From Norana najaformis (lineage: Eukaryota; Annelida; Clitellata; Crassiclitellata; Hormogastridae): a stretch of 64,000 bases of DNA. Shown one piece after another: positions 48,600 to 59,996 of this stretch (positions are counted from its first letter, which is position 1; each line of letters opens with the position of its first letter). The notes beneath the pieces are model-generated. The model was not told where the DNA came from. It made no database searches and worked only from the letters and a program-made list of their open reading frames with translations. Location: assembly GCA_964023275.1 (NCBI GenBank), contig OZ029914.1, forward strand, positions 50,422,530-50,486,529, in the 5' to 3' direction. Both the position numbers and the translations under genes were made by a program.

Positions 48600-49860
48600 T
48601 TGTTTAATTTGATAAAATGTGTCTTTGTAAGAATGATATTTGTACAAAGGACGTAGCAGCACACATCATGCGAGCTGAAGGAATGGTATATGATAGTACA
48701 ACATTGTTGTAATTGAAAAATATGTCTGAGTGAGAATGTATTTTACAAAGAATGTAACAGCACACATAATGCGAGTTGAAGGAATAGTAAATGACAGTGT
48801 AACATTGTTTTAATTTATAAATATTTCTGCGTGACAATGCTATTTTACAAAAAATGTAACATCACACATCATGCCAGCTGAGGCAATGGTATATGATAGT
48901 GTAATATTGTTTTAATTGATATGGATCCCTGCATAAGATTGCTATTTTACAAAGAATGTAACATCACGCATAATGCGAGTTGAAGGAATGGTAAATGACA
49001 GTGTAACATTGTTTTAAATGAAAAATATGTCTGACTAAGAATGCTATTTTACAAAGAATGTAACAGCACACACAATGCAAGCTGAGGCAATGGTATATGA
49101 TAGTGTAATATTGTTTTAATTGATATATATGCCTGCATAAGATTGCTATTTTACAAAGAATGTAACGCCACGCATAATGCGAGCTGAAGGAATGGTACAT
49201 GATAGTACAACATTGTTTTAAATGACAAATATGTCTGCCTAAAAATGTTACTTTACAAAGAGTGTAACAACATACATCATGCGAGTTGAAGGAATGATAG
49301 TATAACTTTGTTTCAAATGATAAATATGTCTGCACAAGAATGCTATTTTACAAAGAATGTAACAGCAGATATAATGCGAGCTCAAGGAATGGTAAATGAT
49401 AGTATAACATTGTTTTAATTGATATATAAATGTATACTTAAGAATGTTATTTTACAAAGAATGTAACATCACACTTCATGCGAGCTGAGGCAATGGTATA
49501 TGATAGTGTAATATTGTTTTAATTGATATGTATCCCTGCATAAGATTGCTATTTTACAAAGAATGTAACGCCACACATAATGCGAGTTGAAGGAATGGTA
49601 AATGATAGTATAACATTGTTTTAATTGAAAAATATGTCTGAGTAAGAATGCGATTTTACAAAGAATGTAACAGCACACACAATGCGAGCTGAGACAATGG
49701 TATATGATAGTGTAATATTGTTTTAATTGGTATATATGCCTGCATAAGATTGCTATTTTACAAAGAATGTAACGCCACGCATAATGCGATCTGAAGGAAT
49801 GGTACATGATATTACAACATTGTTTTAAATGACATTGTTATAAAGAATGTAACAGTACAC
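48600..49860. repeat. Satellite array, unit about 102 bp, about 12 copies
   Basis: The word ACAAAGAATGTAAC recurs at 48745, 48847 (variant), 48949, 49051, 49153, 49255 (variant), 49350, 49454, 49556, 49658 and 49760, mostly 102 bp apart (one step of 95 and one of 104). Two unit types alternate (CTGCATAAGATTGC versus CTGAGTAAGAATGC), indicating a dimeric higher-order period of about 204 bp. Because 102 is divisible by three, the minus strand stays open for long distances with a repeated YHSFNSHYVC, YILCKIAF pattern. I treat that as a by-product of the period. Confidence 0.95.
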
Positions 49861-50503
49861 ATCATGTCCGTTCAGCAGGCTTGAACCCGTAACCGTTAGG
49901 TCACCGATGTTTTATGGACGGGATCGAGCCGGCTGAGAAGATTCCGTGTAATAAACCCTGGGCGACTGTTGTTACTATTGCAAAAGAATTAGCCAATTAT
50001 GATAGTGTTAGCTACATTTCTGATAAAGAAACTGGTATTCTCGAAAGTTTTGTTCAAAATACATTAAAACATATCGAAACTTGAGTAACATTACTCTTAC
50101 TCACAGTTCCACTGAAACAGGCTTAACTTGTTTGTCTAACTACTTTTACATGGTTGAAATGGAAGCCAGAAAAGAAAATTACTATATCACTGGCCAACAA
50201 ATAATTTGTTGCCTCAAATGTTAGAACTGTTTCTGGGTATATTTGACCTGCTGATTCCAGAAAAGGCACCAGTTTTCTCCCAGCAGGTCTAGTTTTCGAG
50301 ATATAGAACATTATGCCATATACCAGTCCTTGCCTCTGCTCGCCCATAAAACATAAGGCTATAGCTATAATTATGTAGTGCTCAATTTATTATGTGATAC
50401 ACTAAATAAACATAATAATACAAATACTTAAAAGAAAATGGTAGTACCTGAAACTGTACTTATATGATACCAAACAGAACAAGTTTGTTATAAAAATTTC
50501 AAG

Positions 50504-52211
50504 TCATTCGACACCGAAGAAGCTCCTTTTGTACGATTTCCGAGTGTGGCATCTGCCGGAACAATCGCGCATAATATTCCAGCAATAGTCTGCCATCATG
50601 TGTGCATCCCATCTTCCTTGATATCGATTTTCCATTGTTTTGATGTCTTGGTGAAATCTTTCACCTTGCTCTTCGCTGAAGTCACCAAGATTCTCTGGAA
50701 AGCGATCTAAGTGACTGTGGAGATAATGGACTTTAATGCTCATGTTTGCAGCCAAGCTTGTTGAAATGAAGAAGCATATCCTCTACTAGTTGTGCATAAT
50801 TGTCTGCCTTCTTGTTGCCAAGAAAAGTTTTAGTTACAAGAACAAAGGAAGACCAGGCACAAGATTCGATTTCATTCATTGATGGTATGAAAAGTGGGTC
50901 ATTCATAAGTTGCCTGATCTGTGGACCATCGAAGATTCCAGCCTTCAATTTTTCCATTGTAATTCCTGGTAACTTGTGTACTATGTATTCGAAGCATGAA
51001 CCTTCTTTATTCAAAGCCCTGACAAATTCTTTCATCAGGCCTAGCTTTATATGTAGTGGTGGCAGTATGATCCTATCTCGTGCCACCAAAGATTCCTTGA
51101 TTACATTTTGGGCTCCAACCACCATGTCTTTCCTCGAAGGCCAATCTTTTCTTGTCCAATGTTCATGCTTGGCTCTACTGTCCCAAAGCTGACACAAAAA
51201 GCAGGGATACTTTGTGTAGCCACTTTGTTGACCAAGGAGGAAATTTACCATCTTCAAGTCTACACAAATTACCCATTGATGTTCTTTGTATTTTATCTTT
51301 TCCAGTACTAAAGAGATGGCATTGTACTCTTCTTTCATCCTGGTGGAGTGACCGATTGGAATAGAACCAAATTTGTTGCCGTTATTTAAAAGCATACATT
51401 TCAGACTACGTTTTGAACTGTCGATAAAAAGACGCCACTCATCTGGGCTGTAATCCGACAGACCAATTTTCTTCAATAAGTTGCTGATGTCATTACAGAA
51501 TACTAGGTTGTTGTCTTCGGTAAAGAATGGCAGCAAATCCTTTTCTCTGTTTCTATAAATTGTAATTTTCGTTCCAGGCTGAAGTGCATTCTTTTCCTTT
51601 AGTCTGGACGCAAGCAATTCAGAGGACTCTTTGGAAAGATTTAAGTCCCTGATCAGATCACTCAACTCTTTTTGGTCAAAACGTTCACTGTGTGAAGTTG
51701 ATTGGAAATCACTGTCACTGCCCCCACTTTCTTCACTTTCGTCATCTTGTCCGATATTGAACATGCAAGTGTCATCGTCTGAGAGCTGAGGTAGTTCGCG
51801 AAAAGGTGGAACTGGTACAATATCCGAATGCGGAACAGGTCTCCTGGCTGAAGGTATATCAGGGTAAGACAACTTGTGACGATTATTTCGATTGATGCCT
51901 ATGATATTAACCATACAAAAGTAACAGTCGTCGAAGTGGTTTATCTGTTCCCTCCAAACCATCGGTACACCAAATTTCAGGCAGCTTCTCTTTCCAATTG
52001 TCCAGTGGCGCAATTGTTCAATACAAGTTTTGCATACTGTATGAGGAGCCCATTGCTTATCTTGATCTCCAAGTTTGACACCAAAATAACCTACATATGC
52101 TCTTTTTACAAACTCAGAAATCGGTTTCCTGTTTGCTTTTAGTGTGTATTCCCCACAAATGTAGCAGAATATGTCTGGGTGGTTAATGCAGCTCCGTCTG
52201 GAAGTAGCCAT
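50504..52211 (-). pseudogene. Candidate transposase (CYICG zinc-finger protein), one frameshift
   Basis: ATG at 52211 opens about 490 codons; an extra A in an AAA run at about 50745-50747 stops the frame at 50733. The next frame continues with MSIKVHYLHSHLDRFPENLG to 50504, so the intact protein would have about 565 residues. The N-terminus has HPDIFCYICG, CKTCIEQ and CYFC (likely zinc-binding), followed by an acidic linker (about residues 150-180). The core has WVICVDLKMVNFLLGQQSG, YPCFLCQLWDSR, HEHW and LPPLHIKLGLMK. I know similar uncharacterised proteins from many invertebrate genomes. DLK, the CxxC/HxxH stretch and later acidic residues could form a DDE-type nuclease, but catalytic residues are not proven. 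Location as the sole gene between TIRs supports a transposase role. Confidence 0.7.
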
Positions 52212-52367
52212 AACCTTAAGGATGTTCGCATCTGAGGAATTAAATGACTAACCTAAAAAATAGTAAGAACATGTAGTTATTTAATGCTCACATTCACAGA
52301 TTGTTCTTGCGACCAACTCTTAATATGCCCTAAGACGACTGCGGCTGCTCTAGCTTTCAGGAGGCGG

Positions 52368-52375
52368 TTTATATA
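52368..52375 (-). promoter_or_regulatory. Candidate TATA box of the transposon gene
   Basis: TATATAAA on the minus strand, 157 bp before the ATG at 52211 and inside the element. The truncated relative at 15191 also has a TATA box (TATAAATA) upstream. Confidence 0.35.
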
Positions 52376-53391
52376 GGCTATAAATGCTGACTTCAGCATA
52401 ATCTATTTACATAGTTCGAAACCATGAAACGCTGTATAAGCACAAATAAATTCTAAATGAGGCCATGAATTTAGTGCTGAGTAAGCTGTAGGCTACGGAA
52501 TAGTTATTTCGTTGAATCAGCAATATCTCAGCACGCGGCAAGATATGCTGATTTTACATTATAAGGATGTAGGCATTATATGAATCAGCAAGAATTATAA
52601 TTAGCCATAAATAAAGCTTATTATGACATTTTAGTTTTGTCAAAGACATCGTTTAAAGAGTGGACTGGGTTTTCTTTACAAAATCGACGATATCTCAGAA
52701 ACTAGACCTGATGCACTCAACCCAATGACATTTTCTGAATCAGCGCCCAAAATTACCCCAAGAACAGGTCTAAAACCGAAGGCAACAAGAAAAAAAAAAT
52801 TTTCTGTTGGCCAGTGTATTAATCACAGCTATGGTTTGTTTCTGTTTCCAAAGTAAAAGTTAAAAACAGCATTCGATTTTCTTTGCGACTTACAGCAGAA
52901 AACAAACTGACCGTCCCTCTCTGGTTACATAAAATTTAAATGACCCTATAAACACGTAAATGTGCAAAAAGTTCCCTATTTGCCTTTCCGCAGTTTGGGA
53001 ACCCACAAAATGACCAGTCTGAGATTAAGCCTTGGAATTACGCAACTGAGATTTATTAATCTATCTTAATCTTTATATTTTATATTTATTAATTTTACAT
53101 AAATATGACCTAGTCATTTTGCATATTTCACAATAATACCGTTAATATGTACTCAGAACAGAATAAGGTGATAAGGTATTCAAGTCAAGTGGAATGTACA
53201 ATACAAGTGACGCAATGACACTTGTATTTCAATTCTAGAATAGCTTTCTACTGTATAAATTTTACCCACATCAAGATGTAAGATTAAATTTCTGAATATT
53301 ACTCATAGGCAAACGGTTTACAGTTGATGATCCGTTAGCAGTTTTTATCAAATTCTTTAGTTCCACATTGGAGTATGCAAATTTCGCGCAG

Positions 53392-53463
53392 ATTTAGATC
53401 TAGCAAAAAATATCCACTTCTCTGCATCTCTTTATCGCATCCAAATTCGCTTCGTTCAACTAG
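53392..53463 (+). CDS. Orphan phase-1 exon candidate (paralogue of 32958-33026)
   Basis: 72 nt between GCGCAG and GTCTGT, phase 1 to 1, reading DLDLAKNIHFSASLYRIQI. One codon longer than its partner and open throughout. The donor is weaker than the partner's GTAAGT. Confidence 0.35.
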
Positions 53464-56026
53464 GTCTGTAGTCTGTAAAGATAATAAGCAATATTTTTAC
53501 AGTTTGATATTGAATAAACGCACATTACTCTAGAAATATCGTTCAGATGTTTTCCACAAGGTTCTGGCATTTTTTGAAGTTATCCTGTGATTTATTCCAC
53601 AGCAGTCATCTTAATTTTCTTGATCTCTAACTTTCTAGAATTTCTCTATATTAAATTATAGGTATCCACTTGGCATCTCAGAATATAAACAGCTTGCTAA
53701 TTTGTAATTTAATTGTAATTAAAAATTTATATAAAGCCGCATAAAGAGAAAATAATCACAGGCTATTGTGCCCGGAAGAACTTCATATCACTTTCCATGT
53801 ACAAGAAATATATCACAGTGGCGCTATAGAAGTTTTCATAGCGCCCATGTTATAATCGAATGTAATGACTTCTATAAGCGCAGCTTTTATAACATAATGA
53901 AAATAAAAACAGCACAGCTATTTTATAATTTGGCGATACACTTTTGACGCATATGCAGCTGAGAGCGTTTTTCTGAAGTCAGATTATTGTTTCAACGGGG
54001 TTGTGCAAATAACAAATTCGCCGCAGCCTTTGAGAATATTGGGTCGATATGTCTTAGGCGCAAGAAGTGTGTCATTTGCATCTCATTAAACTTGAAACTG
54101 CTGCTGTGATGGCCACTTGCTAGATATATCAAAATCATTTGAGTTATTAGTTCTTGACTGCCCACATTATAACAGCAAGTGTTGTTAAATGGTCAAATAT
54201 GGAATGGAAGGTTTATTCAACATTGAAGATCGCGCAGCGCATTTGACGACGATGACAATAGATGAAATATCCCTGCTTAACATTGTTTTATATACGTGCA
54301 TTTAACTTGTTTAATCTAGCAGAGAATCTCAGTTGAATTTCTTCTCCTTACCTCAGCATAATATAAACTGATGCTGATTAAGATGTAAATTTGCATGTAA
54401 TAAATGCCACTTTCCATGACAACTTCTAAATTGTTAGTTCTAATTACCTTTTATTTTTACAAACAGCAGAAGTATGATCTTCTCCATTAGTCTTAGTATG
54501 TAAGCACGTGTCAGGTAGAAAGGAAGTACGCAGACTTATATTCACATCTGTTGTACTGTTTGTTGTAAGCAAATACAACGGCCTTACTGAAAAACTGTTG
54601 CAGGCTAATTGGCTGCTTGTGTTAAACACTGGTAGTAATTTAGGTAAGTTAAATCTACTTGCTATTTCTGAATATATATAGCTATATTTGCAGTTTTCTA
54701 AATAAATGAAATAAAGGCAAACGGATGCACTTACAGCTGATAAATTTAGAAAGATCTGAAACGATCTATTCCCCGAATTTCATATGCCGGAAAAGTTTTT
54801 AGGTACCAATTAGAAACTTCTACTGTATAACCCCCATGTCTAACGCACTAGGCATTAGCCGTTGGCACTCCAAAACCAAGCCGAACTCAGCTTAATGCCC
54901 AGATTATCAGTCTGCTGAGACAGACAGACATACTACGGTGGACATGCCAGCGGAAAAGGTAAGTTTTGAGCCGAAAGTGGTTTTTTTTGCATGGATTTAT
55001 TACACCGTGTTTACTCGTTATATCCCTGAGTTTTACCAGAGCGAAGGGACAAATAGTAGGCCTATTATACCAGTTTTTACCCTCTTTTATTATTTTACTA
55101 TATAAGGGCCCCGAGATTGATTCCTGCCTAGGGCTCAACTAACCTTGAACGGACCCTGCCTCTAACGCATTCAAATCTAAAGTATTTTAATAAGTTTATA
55201 GGCCTACAACCCTCCCTAACAGCCCATCTGCTTTCTTCGCTATGTTATCGCCATAAGCGTATCGTATCTTTCCCGTCATACGGTATTTCTGGACATCCCA
55301 CATGACTGTGAATAAAATGATGTATTGCGTTTAGTAGCAAGTGTAAGATTGTACTTGAGTATGACTGGATAATTTGGTACAGCCAACAATTTAACCAGAC
55401 TTAAATTGACAAATACATGATTAGTAACCATTTATCGGGAAAGAGAAACTCTAGAACGAAAACACGAGGTTATGAAAGAGAAAACTATCTGGCTCACGAT
55501 TTTTGTCCAACACTTTTGCAAGTGATAGACAACTGTTTTTCTCTTTCTCATCTTGTAAGCAAGTCCTTTCAAATGCTCGATAATAACAACTTTCTGAATA
55601 ACAGAATAGATTGGAAAAAGAGTTTCTATTCGGAAATATCGTTCATATGTTTGACGCAAGTACGGTCGAACGAACAGAAGATACTGTTTCAATATTTGTC
55701 ATCTAGCTTATTAGCTTATTCTTCACATTTATGACCACGTGACCGTTCTCACAGCGCATTAAGAGTCCTCATTCTCTGACCTCTTTTATAAACAAGATAA
55801 AAGGCGTAGCTGAAGCTCTAATAACGTAACACTTGACGAATGTGTTCTTTCTAAAAGCATTTTGATTAAAAGTCATGGTCGGGAAAGGCTGTATATTATT
55901 TTAAATAACCTCTATAGACTCGTTATCTTGAGTTTTATAGGATACCTTACATGATACATAAAAATTGAAACAGTGCTAACAGTCGAACGTTTTAACAATG
56001 CCATTACAATATTCGGAAGTGGCATA

Positions 56027-56191
56027 TTAGTCTCTCCGCGTAGGTGGCGGAGGCTCAGTTGTGTGGTCAATGGAGGCGTAATCTGATTTGCTGAACAATG
56101 GATCTTGAAACCGTGATCCAGAAGCCTGCGACTCACAGAGACCTCCATCTGCCTTCAGTTCCGCATAGATTGTGCCGTCAAGTCCTATACT
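56027..56191 (-). CDS. ITIM terminal exon, second copy
   Basis: Acceptor TTTTTAAG, then SIGLDGTIYAELKADGG and SKSDYASIDHTTEPPPPTRRD with stop TAA. Same phase-0 start as 9487-9696. It keeps both tyrosine motifs (TIYAEL, SDYASI) but only four prolines. Its upstream exon should lie above 56600, where an assembly gap intervenes. Flanks match 9030-9850 inverted. Confidence 0.6.
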   Translation of the reverse strand, partial: SIGLDGTIYAELKADGGLCESQASGSRFQDPLFSKSDYASIDHTTEPPPPTRRD

Positions 56192-56439
56192 CTTAAAAAT
56201 CAAAAACACAACAGTTCACACAGCAGGTGATTGACATAGATGTGAAATGTTTTGTTCGAACTGTTTTATTGATTAGGAACTGTAAAGAACTAACCACAAA
56301 ATAAAATGCCTCATAATCAACGACCTAAACCCTCAAGTGCATTGACCGACTGAATTAATGAAACTTCTTTCTGCTTATTTGATTGTGAAAATTAGGTCCA
56401 TTCGGTTAACACGCTGGGTCTATAATCGAAATGTTGCGA

Positions 56440-56570
56440 GTTCGCGCTGCTGAGCGAACTCCATGTAACCATTCTGTGCAAGTTGTTCGCTTTCACAAAG
56501 CAGAGGAATTTGGTACTGGCCTAAGTTGGGAAATAAAAGACAAGTCCTGTGATGCATTGGCCCCTAGCCA
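56440..56570. repeat. SINE-like repeat family 3
   Basis: CTGCTGAGCGAACTCCATGT and AATTTGGTACTGGCCTAAG match the reverse complement of 9150-9260 and parts of 31900-32150 and 49860-49990. Confidence 0.5.
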
Positions 56571-56885
56571 GTATCTTCGGATTCATCTATTACCAGCTAA
56601 AGTGTCGAACATCGAGTAATGAGAACCTCCCCAACGTTCCTCTAGGGTCATGGTTGCCTACTTTTCCACTTTTAAACTTAAATAATGTGTGTGTGCGCAT
56701 GCAAAAACGAAAACGAAAGCGTTTGATTGTGTCTCAAACGAGAAACTTTGGCCAGTCATGACAGACATGGCCTACCCTATTTATATCATCAACCTGCTTG
56801 CTGGACTCTACTGTAAACAGCACGCTAGAGTGAGAACAGCCAGTGCATATCACCAAGTTTGGTTTCAAGAAAGAGGTTCGACAGG

Positions 56886-56895
56886 NNNNNNNNNN
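56886..56895. other. Assembly gap (10 N)
   Basis: Ten N, probably an arbitrary scaffold join. Order and distance of sequence on either side, including the receptor F 5' exons, are therefore unsure. Confidence 1.
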
Positions 56896-56986
56896 GACTT
56901 AGAAAACGATGCAAGATTACTGCATTCAAATAAATATATAGTTGTCCGTGATCAAGTCATATTCTGTTGTTCAAAATTCAACCCAG

Positions 56987-57938
56987 GTGAGCCGAGATTG
57001 GACATGATACAATACTTAGCTACTTTCATAGATTCATTATCGTCAAGTCCAGCACTGATCGTCGTCGTTGGAGTTGGTGCAGCTGTTGGCGGAATCCTGA
57101 TGACCATAATTGTGGCCTTTCTGTGGAAATCAGCAAAAAGAAACTGCAGTACGTTGAACTCTTTTCATCTCACGAATATCTGTTTGATGCTGTTTTGGAA
57201 GGCAATAAAGCATGACGCAGGCAAAACTTTATTGTCACTCGTGAATATTACCTTATACTGTAACTTACTGATTAAGTTATAATGTGAAGGTAGTGATGAC
57301 TGCTTTCAAATTTGAGACAACGACAATGACGATGATTTTGATGGATATGATTATGGTGGTGATGATGATAATGATGATTATGACGATGAGGATGACGATG
57401 TAGATGATGATGATGATGATAATGATGATGATGATGATGATGACAAAAACAATGATATCGATGCAAGCATAAGATATTTCCGCAGTAATATCGATTGTGC
57501 TTCAATGGATCATTAAATTTAGTAACGAGTCATATTAGCAGTTCTTTTAAAACTTATGTAATGCTTCATTTAGAGCAAATTGTAGATGTACCGGACATTC
57601 TTACAGGACTCAAAGACCGAGAAGATCAAGATGAAAGGGGTGCAGAGGAAAGACGTGAATCTGGTGTATATGAGTCCGTTCGCTCATCTGCTATTGAAAT
57701 GGACCAAGCGGTATATGCGGCTATTGAAACAGAAGAATTATCAGTTATGCATACATTCGGAGTAGCATCTGAATTCCAGAACGGGTATAAGAGTCTTGGT
57801 GAACGTCCGATCGTTCAAGAAACACAACTATATGCCACGATTGATTCAAGAACTACCGAAGTAGAAAGAGGTCAAGACACGTCCCAGACCCAACACTCAT
57901 ACTACAACATTGAGATCAATACAGTTTATATGCAGTAA
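56987..57938 (+). CDS. Receptor F: membrane exon and tail with five or six YxxV/I/L motifs (5' partial)
   Basis: Exon 56987-57148 (162 nt, phase 1 to 1, acceptor ACCCAG, donor GTACGT) encodes a hydrophobic helix rich in glycine and valine (ALIVVVGVGAAVGGILMTII) followed by basic KSAKRN. Exon 57574-57938 (acceptor CATTTAG, stop TAA) encodes the tail with VYESV, VYAAI, GYKSL, LYATI, SYYNI and a final TVYMQ. YKSL and YATI are separated by 11 residues, as are YESV and YAAI, within the loosest ITAM spacing. None has the strict ITIM residue at minus 2. Extracellular exons fall in or before the 10-N gap. In the paralogous block, the segment with both exons is missing. An AATAAA lies at 58323. Confidence 0.7.
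57322..57452. repeat. GAT-rich microsatellite in intron of receptor F
   Basis: GATGATGAT and GACGATGAT units. The opposite strand gives a histidine-rich open frame, an artefact of the repeat. Confidence 0.9.
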
Positions 57939-58529
57939 TCCAGATTACTGAATAACACGAAGGCCATTTTTGGTACAAGATTGAGTTTTCACTTTCAAAT
58001 TATCCTAGGCGATCTATCAGACCCGCTAATACGTCAAGACATCCGAATAGCAACTGTCAGCCATGAAAAGCATTTCATAAATGAGAAGCAGTTTCAAAAT
58101 ATCTTGAACAGTTTCATGTCTAACAAAGAACAGGCAACACTAATCAAGCACGGCGATCATTGTAAACTAAACTTTCGTTATCTTTTAGGAAAGAAAAACC
58201 GACTCATGATACAGGGACCTATACAAATAGACAGACTATAAATATACATGGATGGATGTGAGACCATATAGCTCTGCTCACGACGATATATATATATATT
58301 TTGTCTAAATTGCACTTCAGTAAATAAATGGAGAAGACTCTTGACATGAAGCATTTTATTGATATGTTTAGAGCCTGTTGTATAATGTCAGTTGTGAAAC
58401 TATTTAGAAAATTTGTCGTAAAACAAATATATTGGCTTCGAGGTTGCAACACTTTCCGTTTAAAGCAAAATTACAATGTACAGTAGGACCTGTTAATAGC
58501 TGGTTCTTCCTATCAATAGCATCCAACTT

Positions 58530-59780
58530 TTGGCTTCAATCTTCACTTCCGATGTTAGTACTGTTTTCTTGCAATGGATTTGCAAACTGATCTGTCTTAT
58601 GCTGCTATCGTTCAAGTTTATTTACGTCTCAGTTACAGCTGAACCCGTAACTGGTCACCATTTACACCAGTGGCACAAAGCGTTCCACTATGAAACCAAC
58701 GAAGAGGCCGTCTAGCGTGTTCTCAGTTAAACTTAGACAAAGTTGTTAATAGTGCTATTGACCCAAATAACTTGATCCTGTCGTAATTGTAAACTTTTCC
58801 CATCAGAAACATAGGTGTAGGGAGTAAGCATATTAGTCATTTCTTAACCACAGCAAATTGCTAAGGCTTCAACTCCACTTGCGATAGTTTATGCTCGGTG
58901 CTCTGTCAACCTGCACAACTGGACTGAGTATTTTCCGTTTCTTGGCAACCTGTATTAATTAACACAGGTGGACCATTAAGCCTAAAGTGTGCGCTCTACA
59001 TTGCTTTTGTAGCAATGTTTGTGTTTGAATAGCATGTTTCTGCCGCCGGGTGTAATAAACTGTTGGGTACAGTGACAAAGATCACTCTGTCCAGTGTATA
59101 ACTGCTGCTATCAGAAAGTGGGATCCCTTGAACAGTTGGAGACTTCAATTTAAAATAATGTCCTAGGTTAAACGCATTTCAAAGCAACTAGTTTTCAGTA
59201 CTTCTGTGTTGTGTCAGATAACCTTTTGACTGAATAGTATCTTCGACTCTTGCATTCATTCGCGTGCTCATGCGCATATAGAACCTTTATATCCATTGCA
59301 GTACCCAATTAATGGCTTGAGTTGATTAAAACATTTACAAAAAGTTCACAACATAAATCTTTGTCAAATATTTCTTGATGAGAACATTCAATTATAAATG
59401 CAAATATTCACACATTGTACAAGAGTTTCAACAAATAGTAACCATTATAACTTGTTGTTACGATATTGTTCTGGAATGTTTTTCATAATTGCAAGTTGAT
59501 TGACTTGAATTGCAGAGATCCACTGTTATATAATCTTTGTCAGAGGACAATATCACTTGTGAATCCATGCATTGAAGATAGAAAAACTTCGGTTCTTTTC
59601 ATTGACATCTCTTAACCGCCATATGTGCGCACACATAATTCGACAGTGCTGTTATCTTCAATACCAGCTTGTTCAACCGTTTGCGTCGTTCCGCAAGAAA
59701 GTTGTTTTCCTGTAAACAAATTTCAACAGTCAAGATAAAATAGACACTCAATTAAGTGAAAAACATTAAATTACATTCAA
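58530..59780. other. Duplicated non-coding stretch (matches 17460-18680)
   Basis: Well conserved between the two blocks (for example CGCCATATGTGCGCACACATAA and AGAAAGTTGTTTTCCTGTAA, each present in both). No reading frame is conserved across the pair, so no gene is called. A regulatory role is possible but not shown. Confidence 0.4.
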
Positions 59781-59925
59781 TAAAAGATATTGCTACAGAG
59801 GTTACTTCGTCACTCACGCATACACACATACATGCACGCACGCACGCACACCCACACGCATATTAATTAATTCTATTGATATTCAACTTAAATCGACTCG
59901 TGTTCTTAGGGGTCATCCACGAGGG

Positions 59926-59996
59926 AGGGAGGGAGGGAAGGAGGGAGGGAGGGAGGGAGGGAGGGAGGGAGGGACGGACGGACGGACGGACGGAGG
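59926..59996. repeat. GGGA then CGGA tetranucleotide repeat
   Basis: About 13 GGGA units with one GGAA, followed by about 5 GGAC units. Plus-strand G-runs at 4-bp intervals can form G-quadruplexes. It marks the downstream edge of the Penelope fragment. Confidence 0.9.

Larger units (their letters stand above)
50188..52816 (-). mobile_element. DNA transposon with CACTGGCCAACA terminal inverted repeats
   Basis: The left end CACTGGCCAACA (50188-50199) and right end TGTTGGCCAGTG (52805-52816) are perfect inverted repeats of 12 bp. Weaker inverted similarity runs inward for about 90 bp (TTGTTGCCT, TTAGAxCTGTT, GCTGATTC, AGAAAA). TAT flanks both ends, and the paralogous segment near 32347-32360 shows the uninterrupted ACTATATTAATCAC. 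Insertion, target site and 3-bp duplication are therefore read directly from the sequence. CACTG-type ends and 3-bp duplications are known for CACTA/EnSpm elements, so kinship is plausible. The only gene inside is at 50504-52211. Confidence 0.85.
49865..55900. repeat. Segmental duplication behind receptor D (partner 32020-36990)
   Basis: See the partner. This copy is interrupted by the TIR transposon at 50188-52816 and lacks the partner's 33430-35390 segment. Similarity continues to about 55960, where the partner (interrupted by the LINE) resumes at 38277. Confidence 0.85.

Noticed and set aside
48964..49807. Two long cysteine/tyrosine-rich open frames (minus)
   Set aside because: They are the 102-bp satellite read in a frame that stays open because the unit is divisible by three. 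No start or splice context.
50800..51364. Plus-strand open frames over the transposon gene
   Set aside because: Shadows of the minus-strand gene, which has conserved motifs.
57272..57505. Histidine-rich open frame (minus)
   Set aside because: Translation of a GAT microsatellite.
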